Origin: Cranoglanis bouderius
Lineage: Eukaryota; Chordata; Actinopteri; Siluriformes; Cranoglanididae
Direction: 5' to 3'
Length of the DNA: 64,000 nucleotides
Assembly: GCA_023630585.1 (NCBI GenBank)
Contig: CM042566.1
Span: 17,714,754-17,778,753 of the forward strand
Under the pieces are notes generated by a model that had not been told where the DNA came from, did not search any database, and was given only the letters and a program-made list of their open reading frames with translations. The translations under genes and the position numbers were made by a program. Shown in pieces: positions 11,601-22,515 of this stretch. Position 1 is the first letter of the stretch. Every line of letters begins with the position of its first letter.

Positions 11601-14020
11601 CCTGTCACTCGACCTGTCACCGCTATATGCGCCTGCCAGTCCTACTGTCAAGGATATACTCGCCTGTCACTCATCCTGTCACGGATATACGCACCTCTCT
11701 CTCGACCTGTCACGGATATACTCGCCTGTCACTCATCCTGTCACGGATATACACGCCTGTCACTCGACCGGTCACGGATATACGCGCTTGTCACTCGACC
11801 TGTCACGGATATACGAACCTGTCAATCGACATGTCAAGGATATGCGCGCCCTGTCACTCGACCTGTCAAGGATATACGCGCATGTCACTCGACCTGTCAC
11901 CGATATACGCACCTGTCACTCGACCTGTCACCGCTATATGAACCTGTCACTCGACCTGTCACGGAAATACTTGTCTGTCACTCGACCTCTCAAAGATATA
12001 CTCGCCTGTCACTCGACCTGTCAATGATATACGCGGCTGTCACTCGATGTGTCAAAGATAAATGCGCCTGTCCCTCGACCTGTCACAGATATACGAGCCT
12101 GTCACTCGACCTGTCACAGATATACGGGCCTGTCTCTCGACCTGTCATGGATATATGCGCGTGTCACAGATATACGTGCGTGTCACAGATATACGCACGT
12201 GTCACAGATATATGTGCCTGTCACAGATGTACACGCCTGTCACTCAACCTGTCACTCGACCTGTCAAAGATATACCCACCTGTCACTCGAACTGTCACAG
12301 ATATACACGCCTGTCACTCGACCTGTCCCGGATATACGCTTCTGTCACTTGACCTGTCACTCGACCTGTCAAGGATATACGCGCCTGTCACTCAACCTGT
12401 CATGGATACACGCACCTGTCACTCAACCTGCCAAAGATATATACGCGCATGTCACTCGACCTGTCACCGATATAGGCACCTGTCACTCAACCTGTCACCG
12501 CTATACGCACCTGTCACTCGACCTCTCAAAGATATACTCGCCTGTCACTCGACTTGTCAAAGATATACGCGGCTATCACTAGACATGTCAAAGATATACG
12601 TGCCTGTCAGTCGACCTGTCACAGATATACGAGCCTGTCCCTCGACCTGTCAAAGATATTCGTACCTGTCACTCGACCTGTCACCGCAATACGCGCCTGT
12701 CCCGCGACCTGTCACAGATATACACGGCTGTCACTCGCCCTGTAAAGAATAGACGCACCTGTCACTCGATCTGTCACGGATACACTCACCTGTCACGCAA
12801 TCTGTCACGGATACACGCACCTGTCACTCTATCTGTCACTGCTATATGCGCCTGTCCCACGACCTGTCACGGATATACGCGCCTGTCACTCGACCTGTCA
12901 CGGATATAGGTGCCTGTCACTCGACCTGTCACCGCTATATGCGCCTGTCACTCGTCCTGTCAAGGATGTACTCTCCTATCAAATGTCCTGTCACCGCTAT
13001 ATGCGCCTGCCACTCCTACTGTCAAGGATATACTCGCCTGTCACTCATCCTGTCACGGATATACGCACCTTTCTCTCGACCTGTCACGGATATCCACGCC
13101 TGTCACTCGACCTGTCATGGATATACGCGCCTGGCACTCGACCTCTCGAAGATATACGTGCTGGTCACTCATCCTGTCACAGATAAATCATCCTGTCGCT
13201 CGACCTGTAACGGATATACGTGCCTGTCACTCGTCCTGTCACGGATATACGAGCCTGTCACTCGACATGTCAAGGATATGGGCGCCCTGTAACTCGACCT
13301 GTCAAGGATATACACACCTGTCACTCGACCTGTCACCGCTATACGCACCTGTCACTCGACCTGTCATGGATATACGCGCCTGTCACTAGACCTGTCACAG
13401 ATATACGCACCTGTCACTGGACCTGTCAGGGATATACGTGCGTGTCCCTGGACCTGTCACCGCTGTACGCGCCTATCCCGCCACCTGTCACGGATATACG
13501 CTCCTAGCATTCGACCTGTCAAAGATATACGCGCCTGTCACTCGTCCTGTCACGAATATACACGTCTGTCACAGATATATGCCGCTATCACAGATATACA
13601 CGCCTGTCACTCGAACTGTCACTCTACCTTTCACAGATATATGCGCCTGTCACTCGACCTGTCACTCTACCTGTCACAGATATATGCGCCTGTCACTCGA
13701 ACTTTCACAGATATACGCGCCCTTCACTTGACCTGTCACAGATATATGCGCCTGTCACTCTATCTGTCACGGACATACGTGCCTTTCACTCGACCTTTCA
13801 AAGATATACGCGCCTGTCACTCGACCTGTCACGGATATACGCGCCAGTCACAGATATACGTGTCTGTCACTCGACCTGTCACAGATATACGCTCCTGTCA
13901 CTCGACCTGTCACGGATATACACGCCTGTCACAGATATACGCGCCGGTCACTCGACCTGTCACGGATATACTTGTTGTCACTCGACCTCTCAAAGATATA
14001 CGTGCCTGTCACTCGACCTG
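8641..14020 (+). repeat. Satellite array A (31-bp unit), second block
   Basis: Continuation of the 31-bp array after the insertion, ~5.4 kb or ~173 units by length. Higher-order duplications are visible: the run at 8960-9240 is nearly repeated at 9690-9970, and 11240-11950 resembles 12600-13400. The longest open frame (11241-12752, 503 codons) consists only of the 31-residue repeat. The array ends sharply at about 14020 against CCCTTGTAGTCCCGGGAC, a block that also occurs at 36.99, 42.92 and, partly, 41.6 kb. Confidence 0.95.
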
Positions 14021-14335
14021 TCCCCCTTGTAGTCCCGGGACGCAGGGGGCGCACCTCGTTACGGAATAATCGGCCCGCTCCTCCTCCTCGTCAGTTCTGT
14101 CAGATTGGTCCATGAGCCTAAAGAGCACGGGCCTCGGCGTGAGCCTTCGACCCCGGCTCTGCTCTAACCCTAACGCCCTTTATCCCTGCTCTGCTCTAAC
14201 CCTAACGCCGTTAACCCCGGCTCTGCTTTTACCCCAACCCTAACGCCGTTAACCCCGGCTCTGCTCTAAAGCTAACCCTGACACTGTTAACCTCTGCTCT
14301 AACCCTACCGCTCTTTACCAAGGCTCTGATATAGC
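14021..14335 (+). repeat. GC-rich block with telomere-like CTAACCCTAACG repeats
   Basis: The first ~130 bp is a block shared with 36930-37080, 41590-41720 and 42850-43040. It is followed by an irregular ~32-bp tandem repeat built from GGCTCTGCTCTAACCCTAACG and CCGTTAACCCC. No gene is seen. The CTAACCCTAA motif resembles vertebrate telomere repeats but is not a pure telomeric run. Confidence 0.75.
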
Positions 14336-15526
14336 CTTGTGTTTATTTTAATACACGCTGCTGTAACCCTAGTCTTATGAACTCAAAAGAGCTATAATCC
14401 CATTGGTTGTTATTCGACTAGCACCTCGTTACTATTTACTATAATCCGCTATTACTCTATTGTGATCGGTGTACTCGATGCTGCTATAAATGAGTTCTGA
14501 TGTACTAAGCACTGTTATGGCCTTATTTCGTTATTTTGGCCACAGTGCTTTAAACTTATTTTGATTTCTTCAGTATGGCTATAACCCAATTTGGAAATAC
14601 TTTGACATTCATTCGAATTACTTACCGCTGCTGTATTATTTTGAATGACATTGTGCAGCTCTAAAACTGTTAGGAATTTATTTGTGCTGCTAGAACATCA
14701 GTTTGAACTACTTCCTACTGCTAGAACCCTATTTTGTATGTCTTTATGCTGCTATAACCTTATTTTGAATTCATTTCTTCTGCTAAAATATCCATTTGAA
14801 CTACCCTGTGCTGCTATAACCCTATTGTGCATGACTTTATGCTGCTATAACCCTATTTTGATTTAATTTCTGCTGCTTTAATACGGATTTGAATCTCCTT
14901 GTGCTGCTATAACGCTGTTTTACATGACTTTATGCTGCTACAACGTTATTTCGGGTTACTATGTGCTGCTAGAACATTAAATTGAGTTATTTCCTGGCGT
15001 TCTAACATTAATTTGATTTACTTCCTACTGCTATAACCCTATTTCCTATTCTTTTCTGCTGCTATAATCTCTATCTGAACTACCTTGTGCTGCTATAACC
15101 CTATTTTGAATTAATTTCTGATGCTATAATACGGATTTGAATCTCCTTGTGCTGCTATAACGCTGTTTCTCATGACTTTATGCTGCTATAACACCATTTT
15201 GAATGCTTTCCTGCTGCTATAACAGTAATGTGAATTATTTCCTGCTGCTATAATCCTTTTTTGAATTACTTCGTGCTGCTACAATGTTATTTCGGGTCAC
15301 TATGTGCTGCTACAGCATTAATTGGAGTTTTTTTCCTGGCGTTCTAACATTAATTTGAATTACTTCCTACTGCTATAACCCTATTTCCAATTCATTTCTG
15401 CTGCTATAATATCCATCTGAACTACCTTGTGCTGCTGTAACCCTATTGTGCATGACTTTATGCTGCTATAACCCTATTTTGAATTAATTTCTGCTGCTAT
15501 AATACGGATTTGAATCTCCTTGTGCT
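14336..15526 (+). repeat. Satellite array B (31-bp unit), copy 1
   Basis: Tandem, diverged units of ~31 bp with the core CTGCTATAACCCTATTTTG, alternating with variants such as GCTGCTATAATACGGATTTG. Unrelated to array A in sequence although the unit length is the same. AT-rich and non-coding. The same array occurs next to histone genes at 37.2, 42.0, 43.2 and 50.6 kb and inverted at 28.9 kb. Confidence 0.9.
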
Positions 15527-15527
15527 G

Positions 15528-15587
<60 letters not shown>
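15527..15587 (+). repeat. (CA)n/(GA)n microsatellite
   Basis: A short (CA)n followed by about 22 GA units lies between array B and the H2B pseudogene 3' end. The intact H2B at 44.9 kb has a shorter GA tract in the same place. Confidence 0.9.
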
Positions 15588-15590
<3 letters not shown>

Positions 15591-15614
15591 TTCTCTTTAC
15601 ATGAATAAGTGGGT

Positions 15615-15630
15615 GGCTCTTAAAAGAGCC
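15615..15630 (-). terminator. Histone 3' stem-loop of the H2B pseudogene
   Basis: Minus-strand GGCTCT-TTTA-AGAGCC, 31 bp after the stop codon, intact although the gene is broken. Purine-rich AAGAGAAACC follows, where U7 snRNA would pair. Confidence 0.85.
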
Positions 15631-15661
15631 GTTGGGTTAGTTAAGATGGCGGTAACGTGCT

Positions 15662-15994
15662 TTACTTAGAGTTGTTGTACCTGGTCAAGGCTTTTGTGCC
15701 TTCGGACACGGCGTGCTTGGCCAGCTCGCCGGGAAGCAACAGGCGCACGGCGGTCTGGATCTCCCTGGAGGTGATGGTGGAACACTTGTTGTAGTGAGCC
15801 AGACGAGAGGACTCACCGGCAATGTGTTCAAAAATGTCATTCACGAAGGAGTTCATGATGCCCATAGCCTTTGACGAGATGTCGGTGTCAGGGTGCACCT
15901 GCTTCAGGACCTTGTACACGTAGATGGCGTAGCTCTCCTTCCTAGACTTTCTGCGCTTCTTGCCTCCTTTACCGGCCGTCTTGGTAACAGCTTT
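15662..15994 (-). pseudogene. Histone H2B pseudogene lacking its 5' end
   Basis: The frame covers the H2B basic tail from the AVTKTAGKGG region through the histone fold (YVYKVLKQVHPDT to the end). It matches the intact H2B at 44963-45337 with changes such as ERIAG to EHIAG, NKRST to NKCST and AVTKYTSSK to ALTRYNNSK. About the first 19 codons, the start codon, the 5' UTR and part of the promoter are missing. Coding sequence is joined at ~15994 to TATTTACACACCGAC, which in the intact locus lies upstream of the TATA-like box. GGCT is present on both sides of the deletion in the intact copy, so a short-homology deletion of roughly 100 bp is inferred. The gene cannot make H2B. Confidence 0.92.
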
Positions 15995-16067
15995 ATTTAC
16001 ACACCGACATTGTAATTATGCGCACGGCAAAACCGGTTTTTTATAGGTCAAAATTGCAAAATCCTTC

Positions 16068-16277
16068 CTACAGGGCGCCTCCTACTGCTCCGCCGTCTTC
16101 ATCCTCTATGCGAGTCTCTTCATAGATCAGGCCAGAAATACGCTTAACACCGCCACGGCGGGCCAGATGGCGAATAGCCGACTTGGTGATTCCCTGGATG
16201 TTATCGCGAAGAACCTTGCAGTGACGCTTAGCGCCTCCTTTACCAAGTCCCTTACCGCCTTTGCCTCTACCAGACAT
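16068..16277 (-). pseudogene. Histone H4 pseudogene, 3' half deleted
   Basis: The ATG and H4 N-terminus ([14 protein letters not shown]) through EETR at about residue 55 are present, then homology stops at ~16110. The reading frame continues for 14 codons into H2B upstream DNA, replacing the rest of the histone fold. Compared with the intact H4 at 45977-46288 there are three replacements in a protein that normally barely changes: R19C, P32S and R36H. The H4 3' half, its stem-loop and the H4-H2B spacer are gone, so the pseudogene abuts the H2B pseudogene. The promoter is retained, so a short aberrant transcript is possible, without normal 3' processing. Confidence 0.92.
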
Positions 16278-16440
16278 GATGCTGCTACCTCAAAGTCCAG
16301 CTGCTCAATAACACTCCCGGCACAGCTCCCACCTATTTATCCGCACTCTACAGGACCTGGTTGAGAGCACGCGAGGAGGCGGGCCTAAGACCAACGGTCA
16401 CACAATAGAACCCATTCAAAAAGAAAAAGAACACCACATC
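16278..16440 (-). promoter_or_regulatory. H4-type promoter kept upstream of the H4 pseudogene
   Basis: The region matches 46289-46440. Minus-strand GGTCC (16353-16357), the H4-specific element, and a GGATAAATAGG TATA-like box are both kept. Confidence 0.7.
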
Positions 16441-16499
16441 TTTTCACCTACTAGCGTCTTCTTCTTCCTCATTCTCTTTACACACACAAACATTATTAT

Positions 16500-16622
16500 T
16501 ACTATTATTAGTACTAATGTTTTTTCCCCATCAGTAGTAGTAGTAGGATTAGCAGATGACTTCTAAAAACTTTTAATCAAACCATCATGCTAGAACTCAT
16601 GGTGTCATTATGTCATTACAGT

Positions 16623-16681
<59 letters not shown>

Positions 16682-17153
16682 CTTACAGGGGTCCCTGATT
16701 TTTTTTTTTATTAACAATTAGTTATTATATACAAATAGTATTATTGTATTAAACAACAACAAAAAAAAAACTATTGTAGTCGTGCAGTTGTGGTTGTCGT
16801 CATCCTTTTTATTAATTAATTTATTTAGACATTTATTTTCAAAAGTAATAGTATTGTAGAAAAAAAGTAGAAGTTGTGCAGTTGTTCTTGTCGTCATCCT
16901 TTAACATATTTTCGAACACGCAAGAAACATATAATTATAAACATTTCTTAAAGGATTTCCACCCCTTTTTAACTATTTAGTATAAATAAGAGCTGTGGCT
17001 CTAAATAACTATGATTCGGGGAACGTGCATTTGCTAAACTTGGCCACACGAGGGAAGTCAAGATCCATCCTCAACAACACGCAGCGCTGCCTGAAACTCC
17101 CTTTATATTAATTTATTCATAAACCTTGATTCTTTCTTCTATTATGTCTTATA

Positions 17154-17211
<58 letters not shown>

Positions 17212-17590
17212 AATAGAAGTAGTAGTGGGAGTGGGATTATTTAGATATGTATTTTCAAAACAAATAGTATTATTGTATTAAGGGGGTGGGGGGATAGATG
17301 AAGTGCAGTTGTTGTTGTCCTCATCCTTTAACATATTCTCTAACAGCCAACATCATTGAGAATCCTTTCTTGAAGGATTATTTCCCCCCTTTTTAGTTAT
17401 ATAGTGTAAATATAGACTTACAAGCTGTTGCTCTAAATAACTATGATTCGGGGAACGTGCTTTTGCTAAACTTGACCACACGAGGGCAGTCAAGATCCAT
17501 CTACAACCCCACGCAGCGCTGCCTTTATATTAATTTATTCACAAACCTTGATTCTTTCTTCTATTATGATTTCTATTATTATTATTTATT

Positions 17591-17622
<32 letters not shown>

Positions 17623-17655
17623 TTTTTTATTACAATTACTACTACTACTACTACT
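16500..17655 (+). repeat. Dispersed ~0.6-kb repeat, partial tandem copies
   Basis: Contains (CT)n at 16624-16679 followed by TACTTACAGGGGTCCCTGA, an uninterrupted (LINE-free) version of the target site. CTAAATAACTATGATTCGGG blocks begin near 17005 and 17433, and (ATT)n lies at 17157-17209. No gene is seen. Confidence 0.8.
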
Positions 17656-18310
17656 TGTTAGAGCTCTCGCCAATCGCTGCTCCGGGAAGGAGCAGCATGA
17701 ATCGCTGCCCCGCTAAAGAGCAGCATGTCTACGCGCTTTCTAGCGCTAGTATTAAAAAAGAACTCTCCGCTAGACATTCCGATTCATAAAGACTCTGCGT
17801 TTGTTTACTTTGCCATGTGCATTTTTGTTTTTGTGTCGCATCATGTCTCTGCCCCCGCTTCCTGATTGGTCCTTTTGGTTTTTGTTTCATGTTCTGTCAT
17901 TGGTTCTCCCGTTGTGTTCCGATTATTGTTTCCAGGTGTTGCTAGGTTTGATCTTGTTTGCCTTGGAATGAAGGTCGTTACTTAAACCCATGTCTGTGTC
18001 CGCTTAGGCGCGGAGTATTGAGTTATATTGGGAGTATTGAGTTACATTGAGTTATATTGAGTTAGATCGAACGAAAATGAGATTTAACTGAACTGTCAAC
18101 CTTGCGATTTGTCTTCCTGGATTTTTGCCCTGTAAACCTTGTGATTTGTCTTCCTGGATTTTCGCCCTGTAAACCTTGCGAGTGCTTTTTATTTATTATG
18201 TTGATGTTTTCAATTTTGAATGTGCCTGATGTTTTTTTTGGTTTCTAATAAACTGACCACTTTCCCCTGCGAGTGCATCCTATCTGACTCTTCACCCAAG
18301 TAACGTAACA
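17656..18310 (+). mobile_element. Solo LTR (655 bp) with 5-bp CTACT flanks
   Basis: Begins TGTTAGAG and ends CGTAACA, with CTACT on each side (17651-17655 and 18311-18315). The flanks lie in an ACT microsatellite, so the duplication is only suggestive. It contains AATAAA at 18247-18252, ~60 bp before its end, giving plus orientation. Two internal tandem duplications occur: a ~40-bp unit with GATTTGTCTTCCTGGATTTT at 18100-18180, and GAGTATTGAGTTA-type repeats at 18015-18060. No internal retroviral genes are present, so it is a solo LTR. The LTR-retrotransposon family is not assigned. Confidence 0.75.
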
Positions 18311-18509
18311 CTACTACTGTTATTATTACTACTATTAATAACTGTTATTATTACTATTACTACTACTAGTGTTATTACTTACTACTACTGTTGTTATTAG
18401 TAGTAGTAGTAATAGTTATAGTAGTAGTAGTAGGATTAGCAGATGATTTCTAAAAACCTTTAATCAAACCATCATGCTAGAACTCATGATGTCATTATGT
18501 CATTATAGT

Positions 18510-18548
<39 letters not shown>

Positions 18549-19330
18549 CTCCCCATATATACTTACAGGTGCCCCTGACTTTTTTTCTTTTTTTTTTTTT
18601 TAGTTATTTTCAAAACAAATAGTATTATTGTATTTAAAAAAAAAAAAAAAAAACAATTGTAGTCATGCAGTTTTGGTTGTCACCATCCTTTTTATTAATT
18701 TATTTATTCAGACATTTATTTTCAAAAGTAATAGTATTGTAGAAAAAAAGGAGAAGTCGTGCAGTTGTTCTTGTCGTCATCCTTTAACATATTTTCGAAC
18801 ACGCAAGAAATATATAATTATAAACATTTCTTAAAGGATCCCCCCCCCCCCCTTTTTATCTATTTAGTATAAATAAGAGCTGTGGCTCTAAATAACTATA
18901 ATTCAGGGAACGTGCATTTGCTAAACTTGACCACACGAGGGAAGTCAAGATCCATCCGCAACAACACGCAGCGCTGCCTGAAACTCCCTATATATTATTT
19001 TTTCCCCCGTCAACCATTATTCTTTCTTCTATTTTATTTTTTTTTTATTAGTAGTAGTATTATTATAAGTAGTAGTAGTAGTAGGATTAGCAAATTAATT
19101 CTAAAAACTGTCAATCAAACCATCAAGCTAGAGCACATGATGTCTTTATGACGCACTGTTGCGCTCTCTCTCTCACCCCATATAGACTTATACTTTACTT
19201 TTTCTTATCCTAATCTTTATTCTACATCTTTATTTATTTGTTTTTATTTATTTATTCTTTTTACATGTATATATATTTCGTGAACACTGCTACGAGCTTA
19301 TTTCATCCCCCCCCCCCCCCCCCCCCCCAA
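18311..19330 (+). repeat. Dispersed ~0.6-kb repeat copies and poly(C) tract
   Basis: Resumes the dispersed repeat after the solo LTR: (CT)n at 18511-18545, CTAAATAACTATAATTCAGG at 18890, and GCAGCGCTGCCTGAAACTCC at 18968. It ends at a ~20-base poly(C) tract at 19308-19328. The end of this copy matches 50230-50600. No gene is seen. Confidence 0.8.
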
Positions 19331-20237
19331 CACTAATATAGCCTTATTCTCCATTTACTCAGCAAGGGTATAACTTTCTTTCCAGTTGCTCTCCTTAATT
19401 TCAATAACTTCATCATTGAAACCTACAATCAAAATATCTCCAAAGGTCTGGTCTAACCCGAACTCTCTACTCGTAATCATGTATCTAGAACACAGGCTCT
19501 GAACCCTTTTCTAACACATTTCGTTGTCTACAACACCCGCCTCAGCTCGTGCAGGCCGCTTAATTAACCTCTGGCTCGAATCGGGTGAGTTTGGCACAGG
19601 TTCTAATCGAACGTCCTCGCCTGTCTCTAATATCTTTCTTACCAGTTCAGCTTTATCACCACCCCAAGAAAGCACTGCGTGTTAGTTTGGTTTAGGGTCA
19701 GTACCTCAACTTCGAATACATTATTTTCTTCTCTAATGTACTGGGTTCATAATGAAACTGCCATACTCATTCATGAGCACCAACATTCATGGCATTCTCA
19801 TCACTGCTCCTATGTAACTTAATGTGTTCCGTAGGTGGCCTCATCTATTTCACTCGAGAATATCCACAAATAGGGAACAAGAGTACATAGACAAAGGCGA
19901 TGTAAACATTATTATATTACAACAATAACTGTCATGAAGGGGAAAAAGGGGAGACATTAATATTATCTAATGTTTCTTATCCCACTCTTGGCTAACTACT
20001 ACAAATATAGACTTATAAACACTGCCATTAAATGCTTAATAACAGAATCCTGCTTCTTGGAAAGTGACGTTCCCGAGTTTGAACACACGAGGGCAGTCAT
20101 GCTCCATCCAGCACAAAACACAACGCCGCCTGAAACAGAAGTTAGGTTTTGGGTATTTTATACAGACTGAGCTCATCAGCGTTGTTACTGTGCATTATAT
20201 TATTTTGGCATAACAAGGAAAATACACGGATCTTTTG

Positions 20238-20284
<47 letters not shown>

Positions 20285-20285
20285 G

Positions 20286-20320
<35 letters not shown>
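20238..20320 (+). repeat. Self-complementary (AAT)n-(ATT)n microsatellite
   Basis: About 15 AAT units are followed, after GGT, by about 11 ATT units. The halves can pair as a hairpin. It is present in both palindrome arms with different lengths. Confidence 0.9.
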
Positions 20321-20321
<1 letters not shown>

Positions 20322-20714
20322 TTTACTATTATTATCGTCTACTTTTTAAAGAACAAACCACACAATTTACATTTAAATTATATATCCAGATATCTGTAAA
20401 GCTGCTTTGTGACAAAGTTCATTGTTAAAAACTCTATAGAAACAAAGATTTTGATAAAGACACATGAACGATTAAATACAACTCCGTTCAAATTAATGCA
20501 AGACGCGTGCTCAGAAACATTTACAAGCTGATGATTCTCCGCGGCGTCATAAAGGGAAAAACTATCAAACCATCAGGATAGTTCTAGACCTCTGAACATG
20601 ACGTCATAAAAGATCTTATGGTTCACTGCTCCAATTTCACTATATTGATGTGTGTACTGGGGAGACAGAGCTCTATATCTAATAACGTAATGTTTATAGA
20701 AACAAAGTATACAC

Positions 20715-20717
<3 letters not shown>

Positions 20718-20787
<70 letters not shown>
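20718..20787 (+). repeat. (TA)n microsatellite
   Basis: About 35 TA units lie downstream of H3. The other arm has a shorter tract at about 35380-35425. Confidence 0.95.
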
Positions 20788-20801
<14 letters not shown>

Positions 20802-20883
20802 CTTTTTTCCTTCTCTTTACCACGTTATAAATATTTAAATAGCCATGGAACGAAGACTTGCTCATTTTTCTGTATCAGTGAAT

Positions 20884-20899
20884 GGCTCTTAAAAGAGCC
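20884..20899 (-). terminator. Histone 3' stem-loop of H3 (left arm)
   Basis: Minus-strand GGCTCT-TTTA-AGAGCC, 27 bp after the H3 stop. AGAAAAATGAGCAAG follows as the likely histone downstream element for U7 snRNA. Confidence 0.93.
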
Positions 20900-20926
20900 T
20901 TTGTGTATATTAGACAAAGTCGTCCT

Positions 20927-21555
<629 letters not shown>

Positions 21556-21821
21556 TCTCTCTAGCACAGTGCATTGTTCTCTGCCATTCACTAGTAACAC
21601 ACATGCCGCAGTCACAAACTATTTTCACCCTTCAGATTTCATTTAGCCAGCACGCTAATTACTATTGTTATTGCGGTCATCACTCAGTGAAATATGTTCT
21701 AAAATACAGTTCCTAGCAGACTAGAACACTCATGTCTTGATTTTATACATGCTGACTTTATAGTGCACACTTTCAGTATTAACAAGAGGAATAAAATTGC
21801 ACTTTTTAAGAAGAGATGGGT

Positions 21822-21837
21822 GGCTCTTAAAAGAGCC
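21822..21837 (-). terminator. Histone 3' stem-loop of H2A (left arm)
   Basis: Minus-strand GGCTCT-TTTA-AGAGCC, 33 bp after the H2A stop, followed by CACCCATCTCTTCTT. Confidence 0.93.
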
Positions 21838-21870
21838 TTCGGGTACTGACAAACGCAACACTGGGCGAGT

Positions 21871-22257
21871 TTACTTGGTCTTGACGGCCTTCTCGGTCTT
21901 TTTGGGCAAAAGCACAGCCTGGATGTTAGGCAGCACACCACCCTGGGCGATAGTCACTCCGCCGAGCAGTTTGTTCAGTTCCTCGTCGTTACGCACGGCG
22001 AGCTGCAAGTGGCGGGGAATGATACGAGTCTTCTTGTTGTCACGGGCGGCGTTGCCGGCCAACTCCAGGATCTCAGCAGTCAGATACTCCAGCACGGCGG
22101 CCAGGTAGACCGGAGCGCCGGCACCGACGCGCTCAGCGTAGTTACCTTTACGCAGAAGCCTGTGTACACGGCCCACGGGGAACTGAAGTCCAGCCCTGGA
22201 TGAACGTGTCTTGGCCTTGGCTCTAGCCTTTCCGCCGGTCTTGCCCCTTCCACTCAT
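21871..22257 (-). CDS. Histone H2A (canonical), left arm
   Basis: Core histone H2A pairs with H2B and flanks the H3-H4 tetramer. The 128-codon intronless frame reads MSGRGKTGGKARAKAK, then the RAGLQFPVGRVHRLL fold start, the acidic-patch segment (AEILELAGNAARD) and the docking-domain NDEELNKLLGGVTIAQGGVLPNI. It ends KKTEKAVKTK without the SQ motif of H2A.X, so it is a canonical replication-dependent form. A stem-loop follows 33 bp after the stop. The protein is identical to the copy at 33915-34301; at least one synonymous difference (a Thr codon before RIIPRH) separates the arms. Confidence 0.97.
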   Translation of the reverse strand: MSGRGKTGGKARAKAKTRSSRAGLQFPVGRVHRLLRKGNYAERVGAGAPVYLAAVLEYLTAEILELAGNAARDNKKTRIIPRHLQLAVRNDEELNKLLGGVTIAQGGVLPNIQAVLLPKKTEKAVKTK

Positions 22258-22309
22258 CGTGCTGTTCAGATCTGTTCTAAGAACAACTGAGAAATAAACG
22301 CTACGCGCC

Positions 22310-22380
22310 GAGCTCTCTGTGATATAGGCAAAACGGCCACTCTCTTATTGGCTAAGATCGCTGTGGAACATTAACCAATC
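22310..22380 (-). promoter_or_regulatory. H2A promoter (left arm)
   Basis: Minus-strand CCTATATC TATA-like box at ~22319-22326, CCAAT at 22347-22351, and an inverted CCAAT (plus-strand ACCAATCAC) at 22374-22382. The arrangement is repeated upstream of 33915 and 39685. Confidence 0.7.
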
Positions 22381-22452
22381 ACAAACACGCCGTCGAATTC
22401 CAGCGTCAGTCCACCATTCTCTTCTACGCGACACCCCTGTTTGTGACGCGCG

Positions 22453-22453
22453 C

Positions 22454-22497
<44 letters not shown>

Positions 22498-22515
22498 GTG
22501 TGTGTGTGTGTGTGA
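22453..22515 (+). repeat. (GT)n microsatellite upstream of H2A
   Basis: About 30 GT units with one GC interruption. The right arm has the complementary (CA)n at 33653-33716; the third H2A at 39.3 kb has a shorter GT plus GA tract here. Confidence 0.95.

Noticed and set aside
11241..12752. 503-codon ORF and dozens of other long plus-strand ORFs in array A
   Set aside because: They are translations of a 31-bp tandem satellite in all three frames, without a defined start, domain or codon signature; annotated as repeat.
2321..14020. Possible CRISPR array (31-bp direct repeats)
   Set aside because: Units are contiguous with no unique spacers, and the locus is vertebrate nuclear DNA.
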